The position numbers and the translations under genes are program-made. A model generated the notes under the pieces. That model searched no databases, was not told the DNA's origin, and worked only from the letters and a program-made list of their open reading frames with translations. Positions 43,138 through 51,981 of a stretch of DNA of 61,287 nt are shown one piece after another; position 1 is the stretch's first letter, and every line of letters starts with the position of its first letter. Origin of the DNA: Runella sp. (lineage in GTDB: Bacteria > Bacteroidota > Bacteroidia > Cytophagales > Spirosomataceae); the NCBI RefSeq assembly GCF_027484545.1, contig NZ_JAIXST010000028.1, positions 1 through 61,287 on the forward strand, in the 5' to 3' direction.

Positions 43138-44445
43138 ATGCGAAGTTGTATCCTATACGTTGGCTTATGGATGGTGCTTCCGTTTATTGGTCGTACTCAA
43201 ACGCCTTTATCACTGGAAGAGTGCTACCGACAAGCCGAAACCCACAGCCCGCAAGCAGGGCAAACGCGCTTGATTCAGGAAGCAACCGACCTTCAAATCA
43301 AGCTGTTGAATCGCAATTATGTGCCCCAATCACGCCTCAATGGACAGGCTACCTGGCAGTCTGACGTAACGAGTGTGCCGATTAAGTTGCCCAATTTTGA
43401 GATTTCACCGCCCCCCAAAGACCAATACAAATTGACCTTGGACGTGACGCAATCGATTTGGGACGGCGGACTAACCGAAAAACAAAAATCGGCAGCGTTG
43501 GCCAATCAACAGGTCGAGCAACAAAGAGTAGTGGTAGATTTGTACCAGATTCGGGAACAGGTCAGTAATCTGTACTTTGGGGCACTTTTTGCGGAGCGAC
43601 AACTGCGTAATTTTGAAATTATTCAAAAAGAATTGAATGCTAAACTCCTCAAAACCAAAGCTTCGGTTCAGAACGGTATTGCAATTCGTTCCAATGTGTT
43701 GTCATTGGAGGTACGAATCTTGGAAATAGAACAGCAATTGCTGGAAACCCAAAAACGCCGTGCCTCGGCCTTGGAAGGGCTTTCGTTATTGACAGGAACG
43801 ACAATTGATACGAATACAAAATTTGTGGAAACGCGCGTAGAGACGCAACATCTTGCGTCTCTACAAATTGTGCAAAATACGGCGTCCCAACAGGCAGAAA
43901 TTACCCGCCCCGAATTGCGTTTATTTGATGTCCAAAAACAAAACTTGGCAGTGAATGAACAACTTATCAAAGCAAAAAACCTTCCTAAATTATCGGCCTT
44001 TGCTACGGGAGGTTACGGGCGTCCGGGACTTAATTTTTTGGCAACGCAGTTTAAAACCTATTTTATCGGGGGAGTCCAATTGCAGATTCCGCTGACGCAT
44101 TTGTACACCAATAGTCAAGGCTTGGAAATTCAACAATTACGAGTCAATCAGCAACGCATTGAGCGACAACGCGAAAGCTTTTTGTTGGCGACTCAGGTGC
44201 GTTTGGCAAGTCAGCGACAGGAAGTGGGTCGCTTGCAGGCATTGGTCGAAAGCGACCGAAAACTGATTGACATTCGCGGTACGATTCGCAAGGCTTCTGA
44301 ATCCCAATTGGACAACGGAATCATCACCGCCAGCGATTATCTTACTGAATTGGACAACGAAGATACCGCCCGCCAAAATCTCATTTTACACGAAATTCAA
44401 CTCCTTCAAGCCCAAAATAATCTGAGAATTACTTCGGGAAATTGA
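43138..44445 (+). CDS. TolC-family outer membrane efflux protein
   Basis: A 435-residue outer membrane factor: signal peptide, then two coiled-coil halves (ECYRQAETHSPQAGQTRLIQ...; LRVNQQRIERQRESFLLATQ...) and a closing GIITASDYLTELDNEDTARQ, then NLILHEIQLLQAQNNLRI typical of the OEP fold. It forms the exit duct with the HlyD adaptor and the ABC transporter genes that follow. The coding sequence includes a perfect palindrome of dispersed-repeat type (43837-43864) that adds about nine residues (VETQHLASL). Confidence 0.85.
   Translation: MRSCILYVGLWMVLPFIGRTQTPLSLEECYRQAETHSPQAGQTRLIQEATDLQIKLLNRNYVPQSRLNGQATWQSDVTSVPIKLPNFEISPPPKDQYKLTLDVTQSIWDGGLTEKQKSAALANQQVEQQRVVVDLYQIREQVSNLYFGALFAERQLRNFEIIQKELNAKLLKTKASVQNGIAIRSNVLSLEVRILEIEQQLLETQKRRASALEGLSLLTGTTIDTNTKFVETRVETQHLASLQIVQNTASQQAEITRPELRLFDVQKQNLAVNEQLIKAKNLPKLSAFATGGYGRPGLNFLATQFKTYFIGGVQLQIPLTHLYTNSQGLEIQQLRVNQQRIERQRESFLLATQVRLASQRQEVGRLQALVESDRKLIDIRGTIRKASESQLDNGIITASDYLTELDNEDTARQNLILHEIQLLQAQNNLRITSGN
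43837..43864 (+). repeat. GTAGAGACGCAA palindrome inside tolC
   Basis: GTAGAGACGCAA-CATC-TTGCGTCTCTAC is a perfect 12-bp stem with a 4-base loop. This word is a known kind of dispersed palindrome in several bacterial groups; here it lies in frame inside the coding sequence. Confidence 0.75.
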
Positions 44446-44539
44446 AAAGATAAACGATTGTAGATTTTCGATTGAAGAAAATTCACAGAACGATTAACCA
44501 ATAACAGATAACGATTAACGACCATTAGCATTTATAGAT

Positions 44540-45514
44540 ATGAAACGTACCTATTTTTCTCTTTTCTTACTCATTAGCTTGACGGCGTGCAAAGGCAGCG
44601 ACCAAGAATTTGACGCCAGCGGTGTTTTTGAGGCCGATGAAGTGGTCATTTCTTCGGAAGCGGTTGGAAAAATTCTCCGATTTGAAGTAGAAGAAGGCAC
44701 TTCTCTGAAAGCAGGCCAAGTCATTGGAAGCGTTGATTGCAAAAACCTTTCCCTCCAAAAAGCCCAAGTAGAAGCAAGTATTGGTGCTCTTGGCCAAAAA
44801 ACCAACGATGCCGCTCCGCAAACGCAGATTTTGCGCGAACAACTCAATTCCCAACAACGTCAGATTGCCACTCAGCGCGAGCAGTTGCGAGTACTTGAAC
44901 GTGAACGCAAACGTCTGGATAATCTGGTAAAAGCGGAAGCGGTTCCTGCCAAACAATTGGATGATGTGGAAGGACAAATAGATATTTTGAAAAAACAGAT
45001 TGAAACCACGGAAAGCCAATTGGCTGTGGTGAATCAACAGATTAAGTCGCAGCAACAGCAGGTTTCGATTCAAAACCGCGGCGTATTGAGCGAGCGGAAG
45101 CCTTTGGAAGAACGCATTGCGCAATTTGATGATCAACTCCAACGCTGCAACATTACCAATCCGATTGAAGGTACAGTGTTGGTGAAATACGCTACTGCCG
45201 ACGAAATGACTGCTACCGGTAAGCCTTTGTACAAAATTGCCAATCTTTCCACCCTCACGCTGCGTGCTTACATCACAGGCGACCAACTCAGTAAAATAAA
45301 ATTGAATCAGCCTGTGAAGGTGTTTGTGGACAATGGAAAAGACGATTACAAAGAAGTAAGCGGTACGGTAACCTGGATTGCGAGCAAGGCAGAATTTACG
45401 CCCAAAACCATTCAGACCAAAGACGAACGCGCCAATTTGGTCTATGCGGCCAAAATAAAAGTTAAAAACGACGGCTATTTAAAGATTGGAATGTACGGTG
45501 AAGTGAAGTTGTAA
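44540..45514 (+). CDS. HlyD-family membrane fusion lipoprotein
   Basis: A 324-residue adaptor with a lipobox (LISLTAC, Cys17) and then a biotinyl-lipoyl half motif (VVISSEAVGKILRFEVEEGT, SLKAGQVIGSVDC), a long coiled coil (residues ~75-190) and a closing beta-barrel (TLRAYITGDQLSKIKLNQPV). It is the periplasmic link between the TolC protein and the ABC permeases encoded downstream, equivalent to YbhG/YhiI. Confidence 0.88.
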   Translation: MKRTYFSLFLLISLTACKGSDQEFDASGVFEADEVVISSEAVGKILRFEVEEGTSLKAGQVIGSVDCKNLSLQKAQVEASIGALGQKTNDAAPQTQILREQLNSQQRQIATQREQLRVLERERKRLDNLVKAEAVPAKQLDDVEGQIDILKKQIETTESQLAVVNQQIKSQQQQVSIQNRGVLSERKPLEERIAQFDDQLQRCNITNPIEGTVLVKYATADEMTATGKPLYKIANLSTLTLRAYITGDQLSKIKLNQPVKVFVDNGKDDYKEVSGTVTWIASKAEFTPKTIQTKDERANLVYAAKIKVKNDGYLKIGMYGEVKL

Positions 45515-45735
45515 AAAGAAAAAAGTCCTTGTGCGTTTAGAAACTTTTGCCAGCGTGACGGTCGGCCGCTGCCGTGCGCGTAAAGTTTGTGCAAAGAAGC
45601 ATTGGCAAAAGGCCCCTTTTCTTTGACGGTCCGCCGCGCGGTTCGTTTCTTTTGGGGAAGCAAAAGAAATGAACGCGCTCACCAAACAATAAATTGCTGT
45701 ATCGTTGCTCCGAAGCAAAAAAGGAAATAGTACAC
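45515..45735. repeat. Structured, repeat-rich intergenic element in the efflux operon
   Basis: Two stems are visible: CTTTTGCCA (45544-45552) with TGGCAAAAG (45603-45611), and TTTCTTTTG-GGGAAG-CAAAAGAAA (45646-45669). Between them lie GC-rich words GACGGTCGGCCGCTGCCG and GACGGTCCGCCGCGCGG. No coding frame. It separates hlyD from the ABC genes. Confidence 0.5.
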
Positions 45736-46656
45736 ATGGCAACAGTCCACGTAGAAAATATAAAAAAAACGTACGAAAAAGGAACCGTCACGGCGCTGGA
45801 AAACGTCAGCTTTGACGTAAAATCGGGCGAGTTGTTTGGACTTATCGGCCCCGATGGTGCGGGTAAAACCTCCCTTTTTCGGGTGCTTACTACACTGCTT
45901 TTGCCCGACGAAGGGCAGGCACAGGTGGCAGGCTTTGACGTGGTGAAAGACTTTTGGGAAATACGTCGTATTGTTGGGTACATGCCCGGGAAATTTTCGT
46001 TGTATCAGGATTTAAGCATCGAAGAGAACCTCAACTTCTTTGCGACTGTTTTTAACACCACCCTTGCCAAAAATTACCACCTGATTGAAGAGATTTACGT
46101 TCAGATTGAGCCCTTTAAGAAGCGATTAGCGGGTAAACTTTCGGGCGGAATGAAGCAAAAATTGGCCCTTTGCTGTGCACTCATTCACGAACCTAAAGTA
46201 CTGTTTTTGGACGAACCCACCACGGGCGTTGACCCCGTGTCGCGTAAGGAATTTTGGGATATGCTCGACCGCCTCAAATCCCGAGGCATTACGATTGTAG
46301 TTTCCACGCCTTACATGGACGAAGCGAGTCGTTGCGACCGCATTGCACTCATTCAGAAAGGAAAAATTTTGGAACTGGATACGCTGGATAAAATCTTGGG
46401 TCGATATACCCAAAACCTCTACGCGGTAGATGCTGACAATCGCTATCAGTTGATGAAAGACCTCCGTATGCCGGCCGAAATTGAAAGTTCATTCGCTTTT
46501 GGGGAAGAACAGCATGTAACGCTCCGCACTCAGGAAAACGGGGAACGCTATCTGACAAATTACCTGACGGAACGCGGTCATACGAGTATTACAGTCCGTC
46601 CGATACTACCCAACATTGAGGATACTTTTATTAAACTCATGCTCGAAAATCAATAA
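45736..46656 (+). CDS. ABC transporter ATP-binding protein 1 of the efflux pump
   Basis: A 306-residue ATPase. The ATG at 45736 begins MATVHVENIKKTYEKGTVTA, an upstream in-frame ATG at 45694 being less likely. Walker A is GPDGAGKTS, signature LSGGMKQKLALCCAL, Walker B VLFLDEP. The C-terminal extension after ~220 includes a regulatory part. With the next gene it equals the two halves of YbhF, which E. coli has as one fused polypeptide. It is separated from the second ATPase by four bases. Confidence 0.9.
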   Translation: MATVHVENIKKTYEKGTVTALENVSFDVKSGELFGLIGPDGAGKTSLFRVLTTLLLPDEGQAQVAGFDVVKDFWEIRRIVGYMPGKFSLYQDLSIEENLNFFATVFNTTLAKNYHLIEEIYVQIEPFKKRLAGKLSGGMKQKLALCCALIHEPKVLFLDEPTTGVDPVSRKEFWDMLDRLKSRGITIVVSTPYMDEASRCDRIALIQKGKILELDTLDKILGRYTQNLYAVDADNRYQLMKDLRMPAEIESSFAFGEEQHVTLRTQENGERYLTNYLTERGHTSITVRPILPNIEDTFIKLMLENQ

Positions 46657-46660
46657 AACA

Positions 46661-47404
46661 ATGGCACAACCGGTGATTCATACGCATCAACTAACCCGCA
46701 AATTCGGTGATTTTGTGGCCGTTAATGCCATTTCATTTGATGTACAGCCCGGGGAAATATTTGGGTTTCTGGGAGCCAACGGTGCCGGGAAAACCACGGC
46801 CATGCGGATTTTGTGCGGGTTGCTTTCTCCAACTTCGGGCGAGGCAACGGTAGCAGGCTTTGACGTTTATCGCCAAAACGAAGAAATTAAAAAGCACATT
46901 GGCTACATGAGCCAAAAGTTTTCTTTGTACGAAAACCTTACCGTTCGAGAAAATATTCAATTTTTTGGCGGGATTTACGGCCTTTCGCGTCAGGAATTAA
47001 AAGAAAAAACCAACAATCTCATCGAGCGTGTTGGCCTCCACGACGAAGCCGACAAATTGGTCGGTTCGTTACCGTTGGGTTGGAAACAAAAGATTTCCTT
47101 TTCGGTAGCGATTTTGCACCGCCCTAAAATCGTGTTTTTGGATGAACCTACGGGCGGCGTTGACCCCATTACCCGACGTCAATTTTGGGACATGATTTAC
47201 GATGCTGCCCACGAAGGTATCACCCTATTTGTCACCACTCATTACATGGACGAAGCCGAATATTGCGATCGCGTTTCCATCATGGTAGATGGTGCAATTG
47301 CGGCCTTAGATACCCCCGCCGGTTTGAAAAAACAATTCAATGCAACCAATATGGATGAGGTATTTCTGCAATTGGCAAGGGGCGCAAAACGGAGTGACGG
47401 GTGA
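46661..47404 (+). CDS. ABC transporter ATP-binding protein 2 of the efflux pump
   Basis: A 247-residue ATPase with Walker A GANGAGKTT, a signature SLPLGWKQKISFSVAIL in place of the usual LSGGQ, and Walker B IVFLDEP. The LPLG-type signature is typical of the second nucleotide-binding domain of the YbhF/RbbA group. The ATG at 46661 is preferred to an in-frame one at 46616 that overlaps the previous gene. Confidence 0.9.
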   Translation: MAQPVIHTHQLTRKFGDFVAVNAISFDVQPGEIFGFLGANGAGKTTAMRILCGLLSPTSGEATVAGFDVYRQNEEIKKHIGYMSQKFSLYENLTVRENIQFFGGIYGLSRQELKEKTNNLIERVGLHDEADKLVGSLPLGWKQKISFSVAILHRPKIVFLDEPTGGVDPITRRQFWDMIYDAAHEGITLFVTTHYMDEAEYCDRVSIMVDGAIAALDTPAGLKKQFNATNMDEVFLQLARGAKRSDG

Positions 47405-47513
47405 TAAAAGTGTAGAGTGGAAAGTGCAGAGTGTCGAATGAGATTACCTTAGCTAATCCTGATTTTGACTACAGCGGATTTGTAATCCACAAAGCGTACT
47501 AAAACATAGGAGC

Positions 47514-48620
47514 ATGAAAACCTTTTTAGCTTTCATTACAAAAGAATTCAGGCACGTGTTGCGCGACAAACGCAGCTTGCTGATCCTCTTGGGATTACCC
47601 ATCGTTATGATGATTTTGTTTGGCTTTGCGCTTTCGAGTGAAGTTAAAAATTCTAACGTGGCCGTACTTGACTATGCTCAGGACGACGCTTCTCATTTAT
47701 TGATTGACCGAATCAATCAGAGTCAGTATTTCAGCGTGCAGCAATACCTGCATTCCGAAGCAGAAATTGAGCGTGTTTTTCGGCAGGGGAAAGTGCGATT
47801 GGTGGTCATTTTTCCACAAAACTTTCAGGAAGATTTGCTGCACACCAATCACGTTCAGGTACGACTCATCGGCGATGCTTCCGATCCCAATACGTCCAAT
47901 ATCGTGGTCAATTATGCGTCCAACATTTTTAGGGATTATCAAAATGAACTTTCGGATAACAAAAAACTGCCTTACAGTATCGAAACCGAAACACGGATGC
48001 TGTATAACCCACAGTTGAAAAGTTCTTACAATTTCGTTCCGGGTGTGATGACGCTGATTTTGATGCTGTTAGGTGCCATGATGACCTCGGTTTCCATTGT
48101 AAAAGAGAAGGAAATGGGGACAATGGAAATTCTGTTGGTTTCGCCCATGCGTCCGTTGTTGGTAGTGTTGAGCAAAGCCGTTCCGTACATGGTGCTGTGT
48201 TTTATAGATGTAATTATTATTCTGTTGTTGGCCGTTTTTCTGTTGGGAATGCCCATTCGAGGCAGTTTATTGCTGCTTTTGGCCGAAAGTCTGTTGTTTA
48301 TCATCACCACCCTTTCATTGGGTTTATTGGTTTCCACCATTGTGGATTCGCAACAAACGGCTATGTTTTTGTCGTTGGTAGGCTTTCTGATGCCTGCGTT
48401 GGTGTTTAGCGGCTTTATGTTTCCGATTGAAAACATGCCGTTGCCTTTACAAATCATCAGCAACATTGTGCCTACCAAGTGGTATTACAGCATCGTACGA
48501 GCTATCATGGTCAAAGGATTAGGGTTTTCGTACGTCATTAAACAAACCCTGATTTTGGTCGGAATGACCGTCTTTTTTCTGGGCGTAGCCATCCGCAAAT
48601 TTAAAATACGTTTGGCATAA
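47514..48620 (+). CDS. ABC-2 type permease 1
   Basis: A 368-residue permease. It starts with an N-terminal membrane segment, then a large extracytoplasmic domain (AVLDYAQDDASHLLIDRINQ onward) and five membrane segments in the C-terminal half. The block VSIVKEKEMGTMEILLVSPM is the diagnostic ABC2_membrane_3 motif. It is one of two paired permeases, equivalent to YbhS/YbhR. Confidence 0.88.
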   Translation: MKTFLAFITKEFRHVLRDKRSLLILLGLPIVMMILFGFALSSEVKNSNVAVLDYAQDDASHLLIDRINQSQYFSVQQYLHSEAEIERVFRQGKVRLVVIFPQNFQEDLLHTNHVQVRLIGDASDPNTSNIVVNYASNIFRDYQNELSDNKKLPYSIETETRMLYNPQLKSSYNFVPGVMTLILMLLGAMMTSVSIVKEKEMGTMEILLVSPMRPLLVVLSKAVPYMVLCFIDVIIILLLAVFLLGMPIRGSLLLLLAESLLFIITTLSLGLLVSTIVDSQQTAMFLSLVGFLMPALVFSGFMFPIENMPLPLQIISNIVPTKWYYSIVRAIMVKGLGFSYVIKQTLILVGMTVFFLGVAIRKFKIRLA

Positions 48621-48624
48621 ATAG

Positions 48625-48713
48625 CCTCACCCCCGCATTTCCTTCCTTTCAGTACGGAATGCGACCCCTCTCCAATTTGGAGAGGGGAACGAGCGAAGCG
48701 AGGGGGTGAGGCT
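48625..48713. repeat. Nested hairpin between the two permease genes
   Basis: An outer stem GCCTCACCCCC (48625-48635)/GGGGGTGAGGC (48703-48713) surrounds an inner one CCCCTCTCCAA/TTGGAGAGGGG (48666-48688). The text belongs to the C-rich/G-rich hairpin family of this genome. It may act as a partial terminator that adjusts expression of the second permease. Confidence 0.65.
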
Positions 48714-48727
48714 CAACCACTATAATC

Positions 48728-49849
48728 ATGAGAAACCTTCTCTTTTTACTCCAAAAAGAATTTCGGCAAATTTTCCGTAATCCCACCATTTTACGGATGA
48801 TTCTGATGATGCCGATTATTCAACTCATTGTCATTCCGTTGGCGGCCGATTACGAAATCAAACAGATTTCCATCAGCGTTGTGGATCAGGATCATTCGCC
48901 TTATTCGCAAAAACTGGTTCATAAACTGACCGCTTCGGGTTATTTCCAATTGGTTGAATACACCCAATCGTACGCCCAAGCCTCCAAAACGGTCAACAAC
49001 GGAAATACAGACCTCATCCTGACCATACCTCAACATTTTGAACGCGATTTGATTAAATCCAACAAAGCACAATTGCACTTAGCGGCCGATGCCGTCAATG
49101 GCGTACGGGCCGGCTTGGGCACTGCCTACGCTGCGCAGATGATCGGTGATTTTAACCGCGAAGTGCGGGAAGAATGGATGCTGTTGCCAAAGTTCAACGA
49201 AATCCCGCAAATCGAAATCACTTCTGCCAATTGGTTTAATCAACACTTTGATTACCATTTGTTTATGGTGCCAGGTATTTTGGCGATTTTGGTCACGATG
49301 GTGGGCTGCTTTTTGACTGCGCTCAACATTGTAGCCGAAAAAGAAGTAGGAACCATTGAACAAATCAACGTATCGCCGATTAAAAAATATGAATTTATTT
49401 TGGGAAAACTGATTCCGTTTTGGGTGTTAGGAATGGTCTCCATTACCCTAGGAATGGTGTTTGCTTTCCTGATTTTCAGAATTATACCCGTAGGTTCTTA
49501 CCTGACCATTTATGCTTTTTCGGCGGTGTATCTGTTGGGCGTTTTGGGGATTGGGCTGCTCATCAGCACCTTTGCCGATACGCAGCAACAGGCGACGTTG
49601 TTTTCCTTTTTTTGCATGATGGTTTTTATTCTGTTGGGCGGCCTCTACACGCCTATCGAAAGTATGCCAGAGTGGGCACAGTGGCTGACTCGTATTAACC
49701 CGCCAGCTTATTTTATCAAGGTCATTCGGGCTGTATTTATCAAAGGAAGCAGTTTCTCTGACCTCATTCCCGATTTTTTAGCCATGATTGGTTTTGCGAT
49801 TTTGTTTAATGCGTTAGCGGTGTTCAATTATCGCAAAAGAAGTGCGTAA
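48728..49849 (+). CDS. ABC-2 type permease 2
   Basis: A 373-residue permease with the same layout as the first: N-terminal anchor, periplasmic domain, then five C-terminal membrane segments. The motif TALNIVAEKEVGTIEQINVS is the equivalent of the first permease's EKEMGTMEIL. It closes the pump operon; the next gene is a two-component regulator about 80 bases on. Confidence 0.88.
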   Translation: MRNLLFLLQKEFRQIFRNPTILRMILMMPIIQLIVIPLAADYEIKQISISVVDQDHSPYSQKLVHKLTASGYFQLVEYTQSYAQASKTVNNGNTDLILTIPQHFERDLIKSNKAQLHLAADAVNGVRAGLGTAYAAQMIGDFNREVREEWMLLPKFNEIPQIEITSANWFNQHFDYHLFMVPGILAILVTMVGCFLTALNIVAEKEVGTIEQINVSPIKKYEFILGKLIPFWVLGMVSITLGMVFAFLIFRIIPVGSYLTIYAFSAVYLLGVLGIGLLISTFADTQQQATLFSFFCMMVFILLGGLYTPIESMPEWAQWLTRINPPAYFIKVIRAVFIKGSSFSDLIPDFLAMIGFAILFNALAVFNYRKRSA

Positions 49850-49927
49850 GTTGTTTCTGAATCAATACGTTTGGTATTCACCACAAAATTCAAAATTCCT
49901 TCAAAATCATTCGCGTAACTTCGGCGA

Positions 49928-50605
49928 ATGAAAATCATAATCATTGAAGACGAACCTGAATTGGCCAAAAGCATTGCCGACTACTTAGCCAGCGAAAACT
50001 ACCTGTGTGAGTTTGCGACCTCCTTCCACGAAGCGCTGGAAAAAGTAACGACCTACGAATACAACTGTATTTTGCTTGATTTGATGCTTCCGGGCGGCGA
50101 TGGAATGAGTATTTTGGAAGAACTCAAAAAGCAAAATAAGCAGGACGGAGTCATTATTATTTCGGCCAAAAACGCCTTAGACGATAAAATCAAAGGCTTG
50201 CATCTGGGGGCAGATGATTACCTGGCCAAACCCTTTCATTTGTCCGAATTGGCCGCCCGGATTTACTCGGTCATTCGTCGCCGACAGTTTGCCAATGCCA
50301 ATATTATTCAACAAAATGAGCTGCAAATTGACCTGTTGGCCAAAACCCTGCTGATTCATAATACGCCCGTTGTCCTCACCAAAAAAGAGTTTGGTTTATT
50401 GCTGTTTTTTATGGGCAACAAAAACCGGGTTATTTCTAAAAATGCCCTTGCTGAACATTTGTCGGGCGACTTGGCCGATATGCTCGACAATCATGATTTT
50501 GTGTATGCGCACATTAAAAACCTGAAAAAAAAACTGACCGAAGCAGGCTGCGAAAATTATCTAAAGACCGTCTATGGCACAGGCTACAAATGGGAAAATG
50601 ACTAA
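49928..50605 (+). CDS. OmpR/PhoB-type response regulator
   Basis: A 225-residue regulator with receiver domain (phosphoacceptor Asp in ILLDLMLPGGDGM, acidic pair IIEDEPE near the start, Lys in YLAKPF) and a C-terminal winged helix (VVLTKKEFGLLLFFMGNKNR, FVYAHIKNLKKKL, TVYGTGYKW). Its stop overlaps the kinase start by eight bases. The partner is the histidine kinase that follows. A TACGTTTG -7-like motif lies at 49866-49873. Target genes are not evident; the downstream receptor gene is a candidate. Confidence 0.9.
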   Translation: MKIIIIEDEPELAKSIADYLASENYLCEFATSFHEALEKVTTYEYNCILLDLMLPGGDGMSILEELKKQNKQDGVIIISAKNALDDKIKGLHLGADDYLAKPFHLSELAARIYSVIRRRQFANANIIQQNELQIDLLAKTLLIHNTPVVLTKKEFGLLLFFMGNKNRVISKNALAEHLSGDLADMLDNHDFVYAHIKNLKKKLTEAGCENYLKTVYGTGYKWEND

Positions 50606-51884
50606 ATTACTGAATACGCCCCTGAAGGTGTTTACGCTCTACGCATTGGTGGTGTTGGCGGGCAGCATTCCTGCGTATTACTACATTGTCAATCGGATTT
50701 GGTTGAGTGAAATAGATATGCACAATAAATTTGTAAAAAGGAAAATTGAAAAAGAGCTGAATACAATAGCTATCAACGATACCATTCTTGCCCAGAATAT
50801 CCGTCTTTGGAGTCATATTGAGCCAGGAATTAACCTCCAACCCGTTGCTGAATCTACGAGAAAAAACGACAGTCGTTACACCGTCATGAAAAGTACGGTT
50901 CTACATTCAAAACGGCTTAATCGTTTTCGCGGGCTTTCTTCTTATCTCACCATCAACGGAAAGTGGTACCACCTTACGGTTGAAACCAACGTCGAAGAAA
51001 CCGATGAGGTTATCAGTAATATTGCTTTTGTAACGATAGGATTTTTTATTCTGTTGGTCATCGGATTTATTGGACTTAACCAACGTATTTCGGCCAAATT
51101 ATGGCAACCGTTTTACAACACATTGAACCAAATCAAGACCTTTGATTTGAGCAGTCGAGTGCCGATAGCGTTTGAAAAAACCAATATTGTTGAATTTGAA
51201 GAACTGAACAACAGCCTTCAAAAACTGATTGACAAAAATAGAGCTACTTACCAAGAGCAAAAGGAATTCACGGAGAACGCTTCGCACGAATTACAAACGC
51301 CCTTGGCCATTATCCAATCCAAACTGGATTTGTTGCTCCAAAGCAAATCGTTGACCGCTAACGAATCCGAAATCATTGAAGCTGCTCACAAGGCGTTGGC
51401 GCGAACTTCAAGAATTAACAAAAATCTGCTGTTACTGTCCAAAATAGAAAACCAACAATTTGTAGATACTGAGATGATGAACGTAAGCCAATTGGTCACA
51501 GATAGTCTTGCGTTTTTAGCTGAACACAGTGAGACAAGAAACATTGTGATAGAAATGCGGGTAGAAGAATACGTCTATATGGAAGGCAATCGTATTCTGC
51601 TCGAAATTCTGATTAACAATCTGTTAATGAATGCTGTACGTCACAACAAAGATAATGGTCTTATACGAGTTGATTTTTCTAAACAGGGTTTTATTGTTGC
51701 AAATACGGGCATAAGCAACGCACTGAATGAAGCAAGCCTGTTCAAACGTTTCAGTTCGTCCTCTTCTCAAACGCCCGGCAGCGGCTTAGGATTGGCAATC
51801 GTTAAACAGATTTGCAGTCGCTATCATTGGCAAATCGGGTACAGTTTTGACAATGGATTTCATACTTTTTCTACTTCCTTTTAA
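50598..51884 (+). CDS. Sensor histidine kinase
   Basis: A 428-residue kinase. The ATG at 50598 was chosen because it overlaps the response regulator's stop in the usual way. It has two membrane segments (near residues 10-30 and 135-160) flanking a ~100-residue periplasmic sensor, then HisKA with FTENASHELQTPLAIIQSKL (phospho-His) and HATPase with ILINNLLMNAVRHN, GSGLGLAIVKQIC. The signal is unknown. Confidence 0.9.
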   Translation: MTKLLNTPLKVFTLYALVVLAGSIPAYYYIVNRIWLSEIDMHNKFVKRKIEKELNTIAINDTILAQNIRLWSHIEPGINLQPVAESTRKNDSRYTVMKSTVLHSKRLNRFRGLSSYLTINGKWYHLTVETNVEETDEVISNIAFVTIGFFILLVIGFIGLNQRISAKLWQPFYNTLNQIKTFDLSSRVPIAFEKTNIVEFEELNNSLQKLIDKNRATYQEQKEFTENASHELQTPLAIIQSKLDLLLQSKSLTANESEIIEAAHKALARTSRINKNLLLLSKIENQQFVDTEMMNVSQLVTDSLAFLAEHSETRNIVIEMRVEEYVYMEGNRILLEILINNLLMNAVRHNKDNGLIRVDFSKQGFIVANTGISNALNEASLFKRFSSSSSQTPGSGLGLAIVKQICSRYHWQIGYSFDNGFHTFSTSF

Positions 51885-51981
51885 AATTCAAAATTTCTTC
51901 CAAATCAGACGATAGCTTTGTTGCCTGCTATCACCCCTGATAGAAATAAAAGCCCACAAAAACCATTATTCGATTTGCTTT

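Noticed and set aside
45479-45983. Minus-strand frames across the hlyD/ABC gap
   Set aside because: They read through structured repeat DNA and into the ABC gene on the wrong strand.
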